A DNA stretch of 64,000 nt from Salinicola peritrichatus (GTDB taxonomy: Bacteria > Pseudomonadota > Gammaproteobacteria > Pseudomonadales > Halomonadaceae), in the NCBI RefSeq assembly GCF_003206715.1, contig NZ_PZJU01000006.1:62001-126000 (forward strand), read 5' to 3'. This document shows, in pieces, positions 27,048-40,074 of this stretch. Both the position numbers and the translations under genes were made by a program. Positions within the stretch are counted from its first letter, which is position 1; each line of letters begins with the position of its first letter. The notes below the pieces were generated by a model, which had not been told where the DNA came from, ran no database searches, and saw only the letters and a list, made by a program, of their open reading frames with translations.

Positions 27048-27587
27048 ATCAAGCGTAATAATCAGCGCGGGCGCCCTCAGGAAAAGCGCGCGCCCATCAA
27101 CGACCGTATTCGTGCAGACGAAGTTCGCCTCATCGATGCCGAGGGTGAGCAGGTGGGGGTTGTCCCCATGCGTGAGGCATTGGAACGCGCCGAGGAAGCC
27201 GGTATGGATCTGGTTCAGATTTCCAACGCCGATCCTATCGTCTGCAAAATCATGGATTACGGTAAGTTCCTCTTCGAGCAGAAGAAACAGAAGTCGGCTC
27301 AGAAGAAGAAGACCAAACAGATCCAGGTGAAGGAAGTCAAATTCCGACCTGGCACGGACGAGGGCGACTATCAGGTCAAGCTGAAGAACCTGATACGTTT
27401 CCTCGAAGGTGGCGACAAGGGTAAGGTCACGCTGCGTTTTCGCGGTCGCGAAATGGCACACCAGGACATCGGCCGCCGGCTGATGGAGCGGATTGCCGGC
27501 GATCTCGAGGAGCTGGCCACTGTCGAGTCCTTCCCGAAAATGGAAGGCCGTCAGATGATCATGATCCTTGCGCCCAAGAAGAAGTGA
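27048..27587 (+). CDS. infC: Translation initiation factor IF-3, AUC start codon
   Basis: The IF-3 frame has no ATG/GTG/TTG between an in-frame TAA (27024-27026) and the conserved [13 protein letters not shown] segment. The only start placed after a Shine-Dalgarno (GGAGA 27036-27040, 7-base spacing) is ATC at 27048, giving 179 residues, the normal length. infC genes characteristically start with a non-AUG codon (AUU in E. coli) so that IF-3, which rejects such starts, limits its own synthesis; AUC should work the same way. The N-terminal domain, basic linker ([19 protein letters not shown]) and C-terminal domain ([17 protein letters not shown]) are all present. Confidence 0.95.
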   Translation: MKRNNQRGRPQEKRAPINDRIRADEVRLIDAEGEQVGVVPMREALERAEEAGMDLVQISNADPIVCKIMDYGKFLFEQKKQKSAQKKKTKQIQVKEVKFRPGTDEGDYQVKLKNLIRFLEGGDKGKVTLRFRGREMAHQDIGRRLMERIAGDLEELATVESFPKMEGRQMIMILAPKKK

Positions 27588-27680
27588 TCCGCGGGCAAGT
27601 CGAACGGGGCGTGACGGGTTTCGAACCGGTTGCGCCCGGCCTCGGGTTTTCTAAAAAAAGCGGAGTGGAGTTTTTGACTC

Positions 27681-27875
27681 ATGCCGAAAATCAAGAGTAA
27701 CAGTGGCGCTGCCAAGCGCTTCAAGAAGACTGGCAATGGCTTCAAGCACAAGCAGTCTTTCCGTAGTCACATCCTGACCAAGAAGTCCACCAAGCGTAAG
27801 CGTCAATTGCGTGGCATGAAGCAGATCCACGCTGCCGACAAGCAGCTGGTCACCCGCATGCTGCCCAACCTCTGA
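27681..27875 (+). CDS. rpmI: 50S ribosomal protein L35
   Basis: 64 residues, strongly basic, [20 protein letters not shown] with the usual [18 protein letters not shown] core. It lies 93 bases after infC and 33 before rplT, the standard order. In related bacteria L20 represses rpmI-rplT by binding structured RNA in the infC-rpmI region; no specific structure is asserted here. Confidence 0.98.
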   Translation: MPKIKSNSGAAKRFKKTGNGFKHKQSFRSHILTKKSTKRKRQLRGMKQIHAADKQLVTRMLPNL

Positions 27876-27908
27876 TCCTTGGTCATTCTTTAACGTCAGG
27901 AGAGTACT

Positions 27909-28259
27909 ATGTCTCGCGTCAAGCGTGGTGTCGTCGCCCGTCGCCGTCACAAGAAAATCATGAAGCAGGCCAAGGGTTACTACGGAGCGCGTTCCCGCGT
28001 CTTCCGCGTAGCCAAACAGGCCGTCATCAAAGCCGGTCAGTATGCCTATCGCGACCGTCGTCAGCGTAAGCGCCAGTTCCGCGCTCTGTGGATCACGCGT
28101 ATCAATGCTGCCGCACGCAACAACGGCATGTCATACAGCCGTTTCGTTGCTGGTCTGAAGAAGGCCGGCATCGAGATCGACCGCAAGGTGCTGGCCGACC
28201 TGGCCGTTCACGAGAAAGCTGCCTTTACGGCGCTCGTCGAGAAAGCCAAGGCTGCATAA
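27909..28259 (+). CDS. rplT: 50S ribosomal protein L20
   Basis: 116 residues, [20 protein letters not shown] with the conserved [19 protein letters not shown] and [19 protein letters not shown] segments. It is an early-assembly protein that binds 23S rRNA and, in relatives, autoregulates its own operon. AGGAGAG precedes the ATG. The gene is slightly shorter than the usual 118 residues, within family range. Confidence 0.98.
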   Translation: MSRVKRGVVARRRHKKIMKQAKGYYGARSRVFRVAKQAVIKAGQYAYRDRRQRKRQFRALWITRINAAARNNGMSYSRFVAGLKKAGIEIDRKVLADLAVHEKAAFTALVEKAKAA

Positions 28260-28305
28260 GCCGGTCGTCCATTGCTCCATGCGGGCGTGGACTGCATGAC
28301 CGATC

Positions 28306-28340
28306 CAGGGGAAGGGCAGCCGCTCTTCCCCTGTTTTTTT
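28306..28340 (+). terminator. Strong intrinsic terminator / possible attenuator between rplT and pheS
   Basis: 9-bp stem CAGGGGAAG / CTTCCCCTG followed by seven T residues (28334-28340). It lies 46 bases after rplT and 68 before pheS. In E. coli pheST is controlled by attenuation through a Phe-rich leader peptide; no such leader is visible here, so partial read-through or a promoter in the short gap is needed to express pheST. Confidence 0.85.
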
Positions 28341-28383
28341 ATCCCGCACCGCCGCGTCGTCCGTGACTGATGGCGCTGCGTAA

Positions 28384-29427
<1,044 letters not shown>

Positions 29428-29451
29428 GCCCACCGCCCAAGGAGTATCGAG

Positions 29452-31833
29452 ATGAAGTTTTCCGAAGCGTGGCTGCGCGAGTGGGTTTCTCCAGAACTCG
29501 GCACGCAAGCACTGGCCGACGCCATCACCATGGCGGGACTCGAGGTCGATGCGGTCGAGCCGGTCGGGGCCGAGTTCCAGGGCGTGGTCGTGGCCGAGGT
29601 GATTGCCAGGACGCCGCACCCGGATGCCGACAAGCTCAACGTCTGTCAGGTCGAGGACGGTAGCGGCGAATCCGTACAGGTCGTCTGCGGTGCCCCCAAC
29701 GTCGACGTCGGTCAGAAGGTCCCGTTCGCGCGCGTCGGCGCGGTGCTGCCCGAGAATTTCAAGATCAAGAAAGCCAAGCTGCGCGGCGTCGAGTCTCGCG
29801 GCATGATCTGTTCCGCTTCCGAGCTGGGGCTAGAGGAAGGGCGTTCGGAAGGCATCTACGTGCTGCCCGCCGATGCGCCGGTCGGCGAAGACTTGCGCAC
29901 CTGGCTGCAACTCGACGATCGCACTATCGAGGTGGATCTGACCCCGAACCGTGGCGACTGTCTCAGCCTGCGCGGCGTTGCGCGGGAAGTCGGTGTGCTG
30001 ACGCGGGAGACGGTCAGCGCTCCGGCTGCGTCGCCGGTCGCCGCGCGGATCGAGGAGAGCTTTCCGGTCACGGTCTCCGTTGCCGAGCAGTGCCCGCGTT
30101 ATTTGGGACGGGTGCTCAGGGACGTCGACCTGAGCGTTGCCACGCCGCTGTGGATGGTCGAGAAGCTGCGCCGCAGCGGTATCCGTAGCATCGATCCGGC
30201 GGTCGACGTCACCAACTACGTGATGCTCGAGCTGGGCCAGCCGATGCACGCCTTCGATCTCGAGCGTCTGGAGGGCGGCATCGAGGTGCGTCTGGCGCGC
30301 ACCGGCGAGACGTTGACGCTGCTCGACGGCCAGACGGTGGATCTCGACGACCGGACGCTGGTGATCGCCGACGGTAACGGGCCGCTGGCGATTGCCGGTG
30401 TCATGGGAGGCGAGCTCTCCGGCGTGAGTCGCCAGACACGCCATCTGTTCCTCGAGGCGGCCTTCTTCACGCCGCTGGCGGTGGCTGGCAAGGCGCGGGA
30501 TTACGGCCTTCATACCGATGCCTCTCATCGTTTCGAGCGCGGCGTCGACCCGGCACTGACGGCAGTAGCGATGGAGCGTGCCACCGAACTGTTGATGGCG
30601 ATCGTCGGTGGCACCCCCGGCCCGGTGATCGAGGCGGGGGATCCCGATCTCGCCTTCGCCGGTGCCGAGGTGGCGTTGCGGCGTAGTCGCCTGGACGCCT
30701 GCCTCGGCATGGCGCTGCCGAGCGACGAGATCGAGGACATCCTGAATCGGCTCGGCATGACGGTGACCGCTTCCGCCGAGGGTTGGCTGGTCAAGACGCC
30801 GAGCTGGCGCTTCGACATCGCCATCGAAGAGGACCTGATCGAGGAGCTGGCCCGGATTCACGGCTACAACCGCTTGCCGGTGCGTCGTCCGCTGGCGCGC
30901 CTCGGGCTGACGGCGGATGACGAAGCGACGCAACCATTGCGTCGCCTGCGTCGGCACATGGTCTCGCGTGGCTATCAGGAAGCGATCACCTACAGTTTCG
31001 TTTCGCCGGAGCTACAGGCGCTGCTGACCCCAGGTGGTGTGTCGCCTGCGCTGGCCAATCCGATTTCCAGCGACATGTCGGTAATGCGCCATAGCCTGTT
31101 CCCCGGGCTGCTCAAGGCGCTCATGCACAATCTCAACCGCCAGCAGCAGCGCGTGAGACTGTTCGAGACCGGCCTGGTGTTCCAGGGCGAACTCGACGCG
31201 CTGAAGCAGACCCCGATGTTCGGTGGCCTGGTATGCGGCCCCCGGGATGTCGAGGGCTGGGCGTCGCGGCGCGAGAACGTCGACTTCTTCGATCTCAAGG
31301 GCGATCTGGAGAGCCTGTTGGCGTTGAGCGGTAGTCGCGACGAGTGGCAGTTCGAGGCCGAGACGCATCCGGCGCTGCATCCGGGGCGGACCGCGCGCCT
31401 CTATCGCAACGGCGAAGCGGTCGGCTGGATGGGCGCGTTGCACCCGGCAGTGCGCTCGCAACTCGGGATCAAGCCCGACGTCTACGTGTTCGAGGTCACC
31501 CAGGCGTCGGTGACGCATGGCGCGATCCCCCGGTTCAAGCCGCTGTCGCGTTATCCCGAGGTGCGCCGCGACCTGGCCTTCGTGGTCGAGGCGGGCGTCG
31601 GTGTGGCGCCGCTGCTCGATGCGATTCGTCGGCGCGCCGGCGAGTGGCTGACCCAGTGGCAACTGTTCGACGTCTACCAGGGCAAGGGCGTTGCCGATGG
31701 TCACAAGAGCATCGCCTTGGGCTTGACCTGGCAGCATCCTTCGCGCACTCTCAACGACGAGGAAATCAATCAGTTAATTGCAGCCGTGGTCGAAGAGGCC
31801 GAGTCTCGTTTCGGTGCCGTGCTGCGAAGTTGA
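29452..31833 (+). CDS. pheT: Phenylalanyl-tRNA synthetase beta subunit
   Basis: 793 residues. The domains are in the usual order: N-terminal tRNA-binding EMAP-like domain (~39-150, HPDADKLNVCQVEDG), B3/B4 editing domain (~210-390), B5 (~400-475), class II core-like domain, and the C-terminal FDX-ACB anticodon-binding domain (RYPEVRRDLAFVVEAGVGVA to the end). It edits Tyr-tRNA-Phe. It sits between pheS and ihfA as in enterobacteria and pseudomonads. Confidence 0.98.
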   Translation: MKFSEAWLREWVSPELGTQALADAITMAGLEVDAVEPVGAEFQGVVVAEVIARTPHPDADKLNVCQVEDGSGESVQVVCGAPNVDVGQKVPFARVGAVLPENFKIKKAKLRGVESRGMICSASELGLEEGRSEGIYVLPADAPVGEDLRTWLQLDDRTIEVDLTPNRGDCLSLRGVAREVGVLTRETVSAPAASPVAARIEESFPVTVSVAEQCPRYLGRVLRDVDLSVATPLWMVEKLRRSGIRSIDPAVDVTNYVMLELGQPMHAFDLERLEGGIEVRLARTGETLTLLDGQTVDLDDRTLVIADGNGPLAIAGVMGGELSGVSRQTRHLFLEAAFFTPLAVAGKARDYGLHTDASHRFERGVDPALTAVAMERATELLMAIVGGTPGPVIEAGDPDLAFAGAEVALRRSRLDACLGMALPSDEIEDILNRLGMTVTASAEGWLVKTPSWRFDIAIEEDLIEELARIHGYNRLPVRRPLARLGLTADDEATQPLRRLRRHMVSRGYQEAITYSFVSPELQALLTPGGVSPALANPISSDMSVMRHSLFPGLLKALMHNLNRQQQRVRLFETGLVFQGELDALKQTPMFGGLVCGPRDVEGWASRRENVDFFDLKGDLESLLALSGSRDEWQFEAETHPALHPGRTARLYRNGEAVGWMGALHPAVRSQLGIKPDVYVFEVTQASVTHGAIPRFKPLSRYPEVRRDLAFVVEAGVGVAPLLDAIRRRAGEWLTQWQLFDVYQGKGVADGHKSIALGLTWQHPSRTLNDEEINQLIAAVVEEAESRFGAVLRS

Positions 31834-31876
31834 TTTGTCATATCGTTGATCTGTCGTCCTGTGCGAAGGAGCGATC

Positions 31877-32185
31877 ATGGGAGCGCTGACGAAAGCTGAG
31901 CTGGCGGAGCATCTCCACACGGAACTGGGTTTTTCCAAACGTGAAGCCAAGTACATGGTGGAAACGTTCTTCGAGGAAATTCGCGGCTGTCTGCGTGAAA
32001 ACGAGCAGGTGAAACTGTCCGGTTTCGGCAACTTCGATCTGCGCGACAAGCGCGAACGCCCGGGACGCAACCCCAAGACGGGGGAAGAGATTCCGATTTC
32101 CGCCCGTCGCGTGGTGACATTCCGTCCCGGCCAGAAGTTGAAGGCCAAGGTCGAGAGTTTCGACGGAGAGTTGCAGCAGGACTGA
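31877..32185 (+). CDS. ihfA: Integration host factor alpha subunit
   Basis: 102 residues, [20 protein letters not shown] with the DNA-minor-groove arm [20 protein letters not shown] and its conserved Pro. IHF bends DNA in replication, transcription and phage integration. It lies 43 bases after pheT, the standard place for himA/ihfA. The AAGGAG site (31866-31871) fits ATG 31877. It is followed by a clear terminator. Confidence 0.98.
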   Translation: MGALTKAELAEHLHTELGFSKREAKYMVETFFEEIRGCLRENEQVKLSGFGNFDLRDKRERPGRNPKTGEEIPISARRVVTFRPGQKLKAKVESFDGELQQD

Positions 32186-32205
32186 AGCACTTCCATGGCT
32201 CGACG

Positions 32206-32242
32206 AACCGCCTGTCAGCGCCCCAACTGGCAGGCGGTTTTT
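32206..32242 (+). terminator. Intrinsic terminator after ihfA
   Basis: Inverted repeat AACCGCCTGTCAG / CTGGCAGGCGGTT (one central mismatch) with a short C/A-rich loop and a T5 run. It closes the thrS-to-ihfA block. Confidence 0.85.
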
Positions 32243-32271
32243 GCATTACATCCATTATTGACTGAACCGTT

Positions 32272-32733
32272 ATGCCCAAATTGAAGATCTACGTTGGTAC
32301 CGTCTACGGTGGAGCACTCGATGTGGCGGAGCAGGTCGCGCCGCTGTTCGAGCAGGCAGGCTTCGAGGTCGCGGTGATCGAGCAGCCCGCCATTGGCGAC
32401 CTGATCGATGACATGCCCGATCTCGCGCTGTTCTGCGTGTCGACGACCGGTAGCGGGAATTTTCCGGGCGATTTCGTACCGTTCGTCCGTGAACTGAAAG
32501 CGCGAACGCCGAGCCTGACCGCGCTGCGTTATGGCTTGATCGCACTGGGGGACAGCTCTTACGGGGATACCTTCTGCGGTTCGGGCAGGGCGCTTGACGA
32601 GATCCTCGCCGATCTCGGCGCTCAGCGACTCGGCGAGCGCCTGGAGATCGACGCCATGGAAACCTTCATGGCCGACGACGCGGCGCTGCCCTGGGCCGAG
32701 GAGTGGATCGAGGCACAAGGGTTGCGTGCATGA
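32272..32733 (+). CDS. MioC-like flavodoxin
   Basis: 153 residues of flavodoxin fold. An FMN phosphate-loop region near the N-terminus (YVGTVYGGALDVAEQ) is followed by the STTGSGNFPGDF loop and the LGDSSYGDTFCGSGRALDE segment, which closely follows the E. coli MioC pattern (…YDTFCGA…). It is a soluble electron carrier; MioC supports biotin synthase in vitro. The stop overlaps the next ATG by 4 bases. A generic short-chain flavodoxin remains possible. Confidence 0.8.
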   Translation: MPKLKIYVGTVYGGALDVAEQVAPLFEQAGFEVAVIEQPAIGDLIDDMPDLALFCVSTTGSGNFPGDFVPFVRELKARTPSLTALRYGLIALGDSSYGDTFCGSGRALDEILADLGAQRLGERLEIDAMETFMADDAALPWAEEWIEAQGLRA

Positions 32734-33116
32734 GCGAGCGCGAGTCGCCATCGGCGCGTGCCCTGACCGCGACCCGCTGGAGTACCTTGTTCGGGTTGTG
32801 GATCGTGATGCTGGTATCGTTGCCGCGCTACTGGTTCATGTACGACGTGACCCGTTTGACGTTGCTGGGGGCGCTACTCGTTGCCGTCGCCGTGGCGCTG
32901 TTTGGCTTCTGGCGAATGATGGCCACGCCGCAACGCGAGCGTTGTCCCGGTGCCTTGAAACATTTGGGCGGCTGTCTGCTGGCGGGTTGGGTTCTGATTG
33001 GCCTGTGGCATTGGCTCGATGCCGCCGGCGACCATTGGGCCATCATCGTCTCTCAGGGCGCGGCGCTGGGATTGCTGGTTCATGTGGTGTTGCGAATCTG
33101 GCGGCGGCGTCGCTGA
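32730..33116 (+). CDS. Small integral membrane protein, 128 aa
   Basis: ATG 32730 overlaps the flavodoxin stop (ATGA). The protein has four hydrophobic segments (STLFGLWIVMLVSLPRYWFM; LLGALLVAVAVALFGFW; LGGCLLAGWVLIGLWHWL; AIIVSQGAALGLLVHVVL) with basic loops and an Arg-rich C-terminus, so the N- and C-termini should both be cytoplasmic. No motif identifies its function; coupling to the flavodoxin hints at an electron-transfer or membrane partner, which is inference. Confidence 0.65.
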   Translation: MSERESPSARALTATRWSTLFGLWIVMLVSLPRYWFMYDVTRLTLLGALLVAVAVALFGFWRMMATPQRERCPGALKHLGGCLLAGWVLIGLWHWLDAAGDHWAIIVSQGAALGLLVHVVLRIWRRRR

Positions 33117-33176
33117 AGTCACACAAATCCCGCGGCGGGCCCCGGCTCGCCGCGGTTTTGCCGACTCGTACCTTTA

Positions 33177-34541
33177 CTAGCCCAGGGTGTAGCAGGGCAC
33201 GTATTCGCTACCCGGCAGTTTCATGCGGCCCTGGGCGACGAACGAGGTCAGAAGTTCATCCAGGCGGGCCATGAGTTCGGGTTCGGCATGCAGTCGGAAC
33301 GGTCCGCGTGCCGCGATCGCCCGCACGCCGGGTTCCTTGACATTGCCGGCAACGATGCCGGAGAACGCGCGGCGCAGATTGGTGGCGAGTTCGTGCCGTG
33401 GCTGGTCGTGATGCAACGCCAGCGCGGCCATCGCCTCGTGGGTCGGTTCGAAAGGCAGCTGGAAGCCGCGTTCGATGGTCAGGCGCCAATTGAAGTAGAA
33501 GGCGTCGTTCTGCTCGCGCCGGAATTCGGCCACCTCGCGGATGCCATCGCGCATCCGGCGCGCGACGGTGACGGGGTCGTCGATCACGATACGATAATGG
33601 CGCCGGACTTCCTCGCCGAGGGTATAGCGCAGGAACTCGTCGATGCGCTGGAAGTAGTCGCGTGCGCTCTCCGGGCCGGTGAAGATGACCGGAAAGGGGA
33701 TCTCGCGATTGTTGGGATGTATCAGGATGCCCAGCAGGTAGAGGATTTCCTCGGCCGTGCCCACGCCGCCCGGAAACACCACGATGCCGTGTCCGATGCG
33801 CACGAAGGCCTCGAGACGTTTCTCGATGTCCGGCATGATGACCAGTTCGTTGACGATCGGATTGGGCGACTCGGCGGCGATGATGCCGGGCTCGGAAATG
33901 CCCAGATAACGATTGTCGCGACGGCGTTGCTTGGTATGGGCGAGATTGGCCCCTTTCATCGGCCCCTTCATCGCGCCCGGGCCGCAGCCGGTGCAGATAT
34001 CCAGTCCGCGCAGCCCCATGTGGTAGCCCACCGTCTTGGTGTAGTCGTACTCTTCGCGGGTGATGGAATGACCGCCCCAGCACACCACCATGCTCGGCTC
34101 CTGGGCGGTGCGCAGAGTGCTTGCATTGCGCAGGATGTGAAAGACCGCGTTGGTAGCACCTTCGTTGGTGTCGAGATCGAACTTGGGATTGTTCTGGATC
34201 TCGTTGTAGACGTAGACGATATCGCGCAGGACAGCCGATAACTGTTCGCGCACGCCGCGGATCATGCGGCCATCGACGAAAGCGCAAGCGGGGGCATTGG
34301 TGAGCTTCAGCCGGATGCCGCGATCCTGCTGCAGGACTTCGATCTCGAAGTCCTTGTAGGCTTCCATTACCGCCAGGCCGTCGTCGGTCGGCGTATCGCA
34401 GTTGAGTATTGCCAGCGCACAGCGTCGCAGCAGATCGTGGAGACCGCTGCCCGACGTGTCGCGCAGCCGGTTGACTTCGGATTGAGACAATACCTCGAGG
34501 CTGCCCTCGGGGGAGACGATGGTCGATAGCGTCTCAGGCAT
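33177..34541 (-). CDS. ppnN: Pyrimidine/purine nucleotide 5'-monophosphate nucleosidase (LOG family)
   Basis: From ATG 34541 (GAGGATGTCGTC before it) the protein has 454 residues, the same as E. coli PpnN (YgdH). It hydrolyses nucleoside monophosphates to base plus ribose 5-phosphate and is controlled by (p)ppGpp in E. coli. Visible features: the LOG-type Rossmann core with CTGCGPGAMKGPMKGANLAH and the catalytic FPGGVGTAEEILYLLG motif, plus N- and C-terminal extensions typical of PpnN. A longer upstream start is not supported. A YfcL-family gene lies 32 bases upstream. Confidence 0.93.
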   Translation of the reverse strand: MPETLSTIVSPEGSLEVLSQSEVNRLRDTSGSGLHDLLRRCALAILNCDTPTDDGLAVMEAYKDFEIEVLQQDRGIRLKLTNAPACAFVDGRMIRGVREQLSAVLRDIVYVYNEIQNNPKFDLDTNEGATNAVFHILRNASTLRTAQEPSMVVCWGGHSITREEYDYTKTVGYHMGLRGLDICTGCGPGAMKGPMKGANLAHTKQRRRDNRYLGISEPGIIAAESPNPIVNELVIMPDIEKRLEAFVRIGHGIVVFPGGVGTAEEILYLLGILIHPNNREIPFPVIFTGPESARDYFQRIDEFLRYTLGEEVRRHYRIVIDDPVTVARRMRDGIREVAEFRREQNDAFYFNWRLTIERGFQLPFEPTHEAMAALALHHDQPRHELATNLRRAFSGIVAGNVKEPGVRAIAARGPFRLHAEPELMARLDELLTSFVAQGRMKLPGSEYVPCYTLG

Positions 34542-34573
34542 GACGACATCCTCACGCAAAGGAAATTCGGAAA

Positions 34574-34861
34574 TCAGTGGCCGGTACGGGCGACGGCGGT
34601 TCGCCAGAGCGCCGCGATCTGTTCGCGATCGGCCTCGCTCATGTTGTCTTGGGCAAAGGTGCTCTCGAGCCACTGCCAATAGGTTGCATCGAAATCTTCG
34701 GCTACGACGTCGGCGGGGTCGTATTCGGCCATTTCCTGGACCAGGCCGATCTGGGGGATCATGTAGCCCAAGGCGAAGAGCTCGCTTTCGTCGGCGTTCT
34801 CTTCCATGGTCAGCAGGGTTCGCTGCACGGCTTTGGCGCGCTGCGCGAAAGGGTCAGACAT
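34574..34861 (-). CDS. YfcL-family protein
   Basis: 95 residues, acidic, with the ESELFALGYMIPQIGLVQ block that matches the YfcL family core (…DELFASGYLRGHL…). The rest is helical, ending in SEADREQIAALWRTAVARTG, also seen in that family. Function is unknown. It is 32 bases upstream of ppnN in the same direction, so the two are probably cotranscribed. Confidence 0.75.
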   Translation of the reverse strand: MSDPFAQRAKAVQRTLLTMEENADESELFALGYMIPQIGLVQEMAEYDPADVVAEDFDATYWQWLESTFAQDNMSEADREQIAALWRTAVARTGH

Positions 34862-35153
34862 AAGATCAACGTATCCTGGGTGAAAAGCCTTCCAATGCTA
34901 ACATGGGCGCCAAGGGGCTTGTTGACGTTTCAGTCGTGAACCGCGGTTGTCGCCCCGTGACGCACCCGGCGGCAATTGCTATCAGGTTGGCCGCGCCAGC
35001 CAATGCGCTATCGGCCATAAATTGGTATGATTGGAACGACCCAAGGCCACAATGAAGCGTTATCCACGCTGGCCCCGATACACGCTGGTGCCGGTCGGCG
35101 AGCCGTTGTGATGCGTTTTGATTGCCGCAAAGCGTGAGTGACCCGCGTTCTCC

Positions 35154-36074
35154 ATGTTCAACGCCCAGTATTTTCGTACCTACATGATGCTCGTCGAGAC
35201 GGGCAGTTTTACCCAGACCGCGCGCAAGCTCGACATGACGCAACCGGGCGTGAGTCAGCATGTGCGCAAACTCGAGGAGTATCTCGGTCGCTCGCTGCTC
35301 AATCGGCACGGTCGCAAGTTCTCGCTCACCGACGCCGGACGGCGCGCCTACGACTATGCGGTGAAGCTGTTCGCCGAACACGAGCATTTTCGACATTCGC
35401 TGGACGATGACTCGCCCGACAGCGGCGAGTGCCGTATCGCCTCGCCGGGCAGTGTCGGGCTGATGTTCTATCCGTTTCTGCTTGGCTACCAACAGATGCA
35501 CCCCGGTCTCACGGTCAACTACAGTTTCGCCTTCAACCACGAGATCGCCGAAGATGTCGTTGCCGGGCGCTATGACGTGGGAATCGTCACCGAAATCAGC
35601 AAATACCCGGACCTCAGCTACGAGGCCTGGCATCAGGAGCCACTGTGCTTGGTCGTGCCGGCCGATTTCTCCGGTACCAGCTTCAGTGAGCTGTTGGCGT
35701 TGGGCTTCGTCAACTACACCGACGGCAACACCAACGCGACTCTGCTGCTGCGCAGCAACTTCGCCGGCGAGTTTCGCAGCATGACGCACTTCCCGCGCCA
35801 GGGTTTCACCAACGAGGTGGGCCAGGTGCTGGATGCCGTCGCGCGCGGGCTCGGTTTTACCGTGGTACCCAGGCCAGTGCTCGAGACATCGCCGTGGCAG
35901 CGTCAGGTCAAGGAGTTGTCGCTGTCCCAGCCGGTCTACGAGACGCTGCATCTGGTCTCGCGTTCCGACGTCGAGCTTCCCAAGCGCTATCGCCAGTTGC
36001 TCGACTCCTTCCGCCAGCAGCGGCTCAGCTCACTGTATGGCTACAGCGAGTTGCCGTCTCTCGAACACGCTTGA
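35154..36074 (+). CDS. LysR-family transcriptional regulator
   Basis: 306 residues. Winged-helix DNA-binding domain at residues ~3-62 (FRTYMMLVETGSFTQTARKL; TQPGVSQHVRKLEEYLGRSL), a linker helix, then a type-2 periplasmic-binding-like effector domain from ~90. It is divergent from the yfcL-ppnN pair by 292 bp; the target could be that region or itself. It stops about 80 bases before the end of convergent gcvP. The effector cannot be inferred from sequence. Confidence 0.9.
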   Translation: MFNAQYFRTYMMLVETGSFTQTARKLDMTQPGVSQHVRKLEEYLGRSLLNRHGRKFSLTDAGRRAYDYAVKLFAEHEHFRHSLDDDSPDSGECRIASPGSVGLMFYPFLLGYQQMHPGLTVNYSFAFNHEIAEDVVAGRYDVGIVTEISKYPDLSYEAWHQEPLCLVVPADFSGTSFSELLALGFVNYTDGNTNATLLLRSNFAGEFRSMTHFPRQGFTNEVGQVLDAVARGLGFTVVPRPVLETSPWQRQVKELSLSQPVYETLHLVSRSDVELPKRYRQLLDSFRQQRLSSLYGYSELPSLEHA

Positions 36075-36156
36075 AGGACGGGCGATAACAAGAAAACGCA
36101 TTGCCAAACGACACCGGCCACTCATCGAGCGGCCGGTGTCGTGAGTCGATGGTGCC

Positions 36157-39057
<2,901 letters not shown>

Positions 39058-39156
39058 AATCAATCCAGCGAGATCAGCAATGGCAATAGGCAGCCATTCG
39101 ATGGCGGAACCATCGAATGACCGAATCGACGAATGGGTCCCGGTCGCGCTAAGCGA

Positions 39157-39561
39157 TCAGTCGTCCTGGTCTTCCTCGGCGGCCACCAGGTCCGCGTATG
39201 CCTCGGCCGACAGTAGCGACTCGAGATCTCCCTGGTCGGCCAGCTTCAGCTTGAGAATCCAGCCGTCGCCGTAGGGGGAGTCGTTGACGGTCTCGGGTGC
39301 GTCCTCCAAAGCCTCGTTGACCTCGATCACTTCGCCAGCCAGCGGAGCATAGAGGTCGGACGCGGCCTTGACCGATTCGATCACGCCGAATTCGTCGCCG
39401 GCGTCCAATTCACGCCCAGCTTCGGGGAGCTCGACGAAAACCACGTCGCCCAGGGCTTCCTGAGCATGATCGGTAATACCGACCGTGACGCTGCCGTCGC
39501 CGTTGTCGAGTACCCACTCGTGGCTATCGCTATAGAGCAGATTGTCAGGGATTTCGCTCAT
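39157..39561 (-). CDS. gcvH: Glycine cleavage system H protein
   Basis: 134 residues with the lipoyl-lysine at K65 in [15 protein letters not shown] and the conserved [19 protein letters not shown] and [11 protein letters not shown] strands. It is the mobile lipoyl carrier between P, T and L proteins. GGAAACATC precedes the ATG. The C-terminus is strongly acidic (EEDQDD), as often in halophiles. It is cotranscribed with gcvP. Confidence 0.97.
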   Translation of the reverse strand: MSEIPDNLLYSDSHEWVLDNGDGSVTVGITDHAQEALGDVVFVELPEAGRELDAGDEFGVIESVKAASDLYAPLAGEVIEVNEALEDAPETVNDSPYGDGWILKLKLADQGDLESLLSAEAYADLVAAEEDQDD

Positions 39562-40074
39562 GATGTTTCCTATACGAAACGTTTTTCGGCTGAGAGATTC
39601 TGGTGAGCATTATGCACGAATGTTTCGTCGATTGGCATAGTCTCACGCTCATCTTCCGCGACATGCGGCGGATGACGATACTAGATTGGGCATAGATTAC
39701 GGTGACGTCCAGTGGTGTCAGGTCGAGGAGCGGAGATTCCCGCACCCGTGGCATGGGCGGATGGCTTCGATCACCCTCGTCCGCCATTGCTGGACGGCTG
39801 CGGTCGTCCGGGCCGCTACGACATCGCATACGTCCAGAAAGCGGAGTTGCGAATGGCTGTGTTTCTTATTGGAAACAAATTTTCTTTCCGCTAAGGTGGC
39901 GACTATGCGGGCGCCGGTTCATGCCATGGAATGCATGGATGCTTTGGGCTAATTGTGAATGCGTAGTCGAATCTTCTATCGTTGCTGCGCTTTTCAAGGG
40001 GGATGGCACTATGGTGGCCGGGAATAAAACCGAAAGCGCCATGTGGCAACAACAACACGACAAGGGAGTTCGAC
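39562..40074. other. 513-bp divergent region between gcvH and the glycine/alanine symporter
   Basis: No convincing gene. It should carry the promoters of both glycine operons. Short inverted repeats with the core CGAAA…TTTCG stand near gcvH (39576-39588 and around 39617-39632), and the symporter side has an AT-rich stretch with GTTTCTTATTGGAAAC (39861-39876), a 5-bp dyad. I looked for a glycine riboswitch on both strands and did not find its conserved cores. Confidence 0.5.

Noticed and set aside
39562-40074. Glycine riboswitch between gcvH and the symporter
   Set aside because: A CTCTCAGCC-like piece is seen on the minus strand near gcvH, but the paired aptamer cores (GCCGAAGG-type and the second conserved loop) are missing on both strands.
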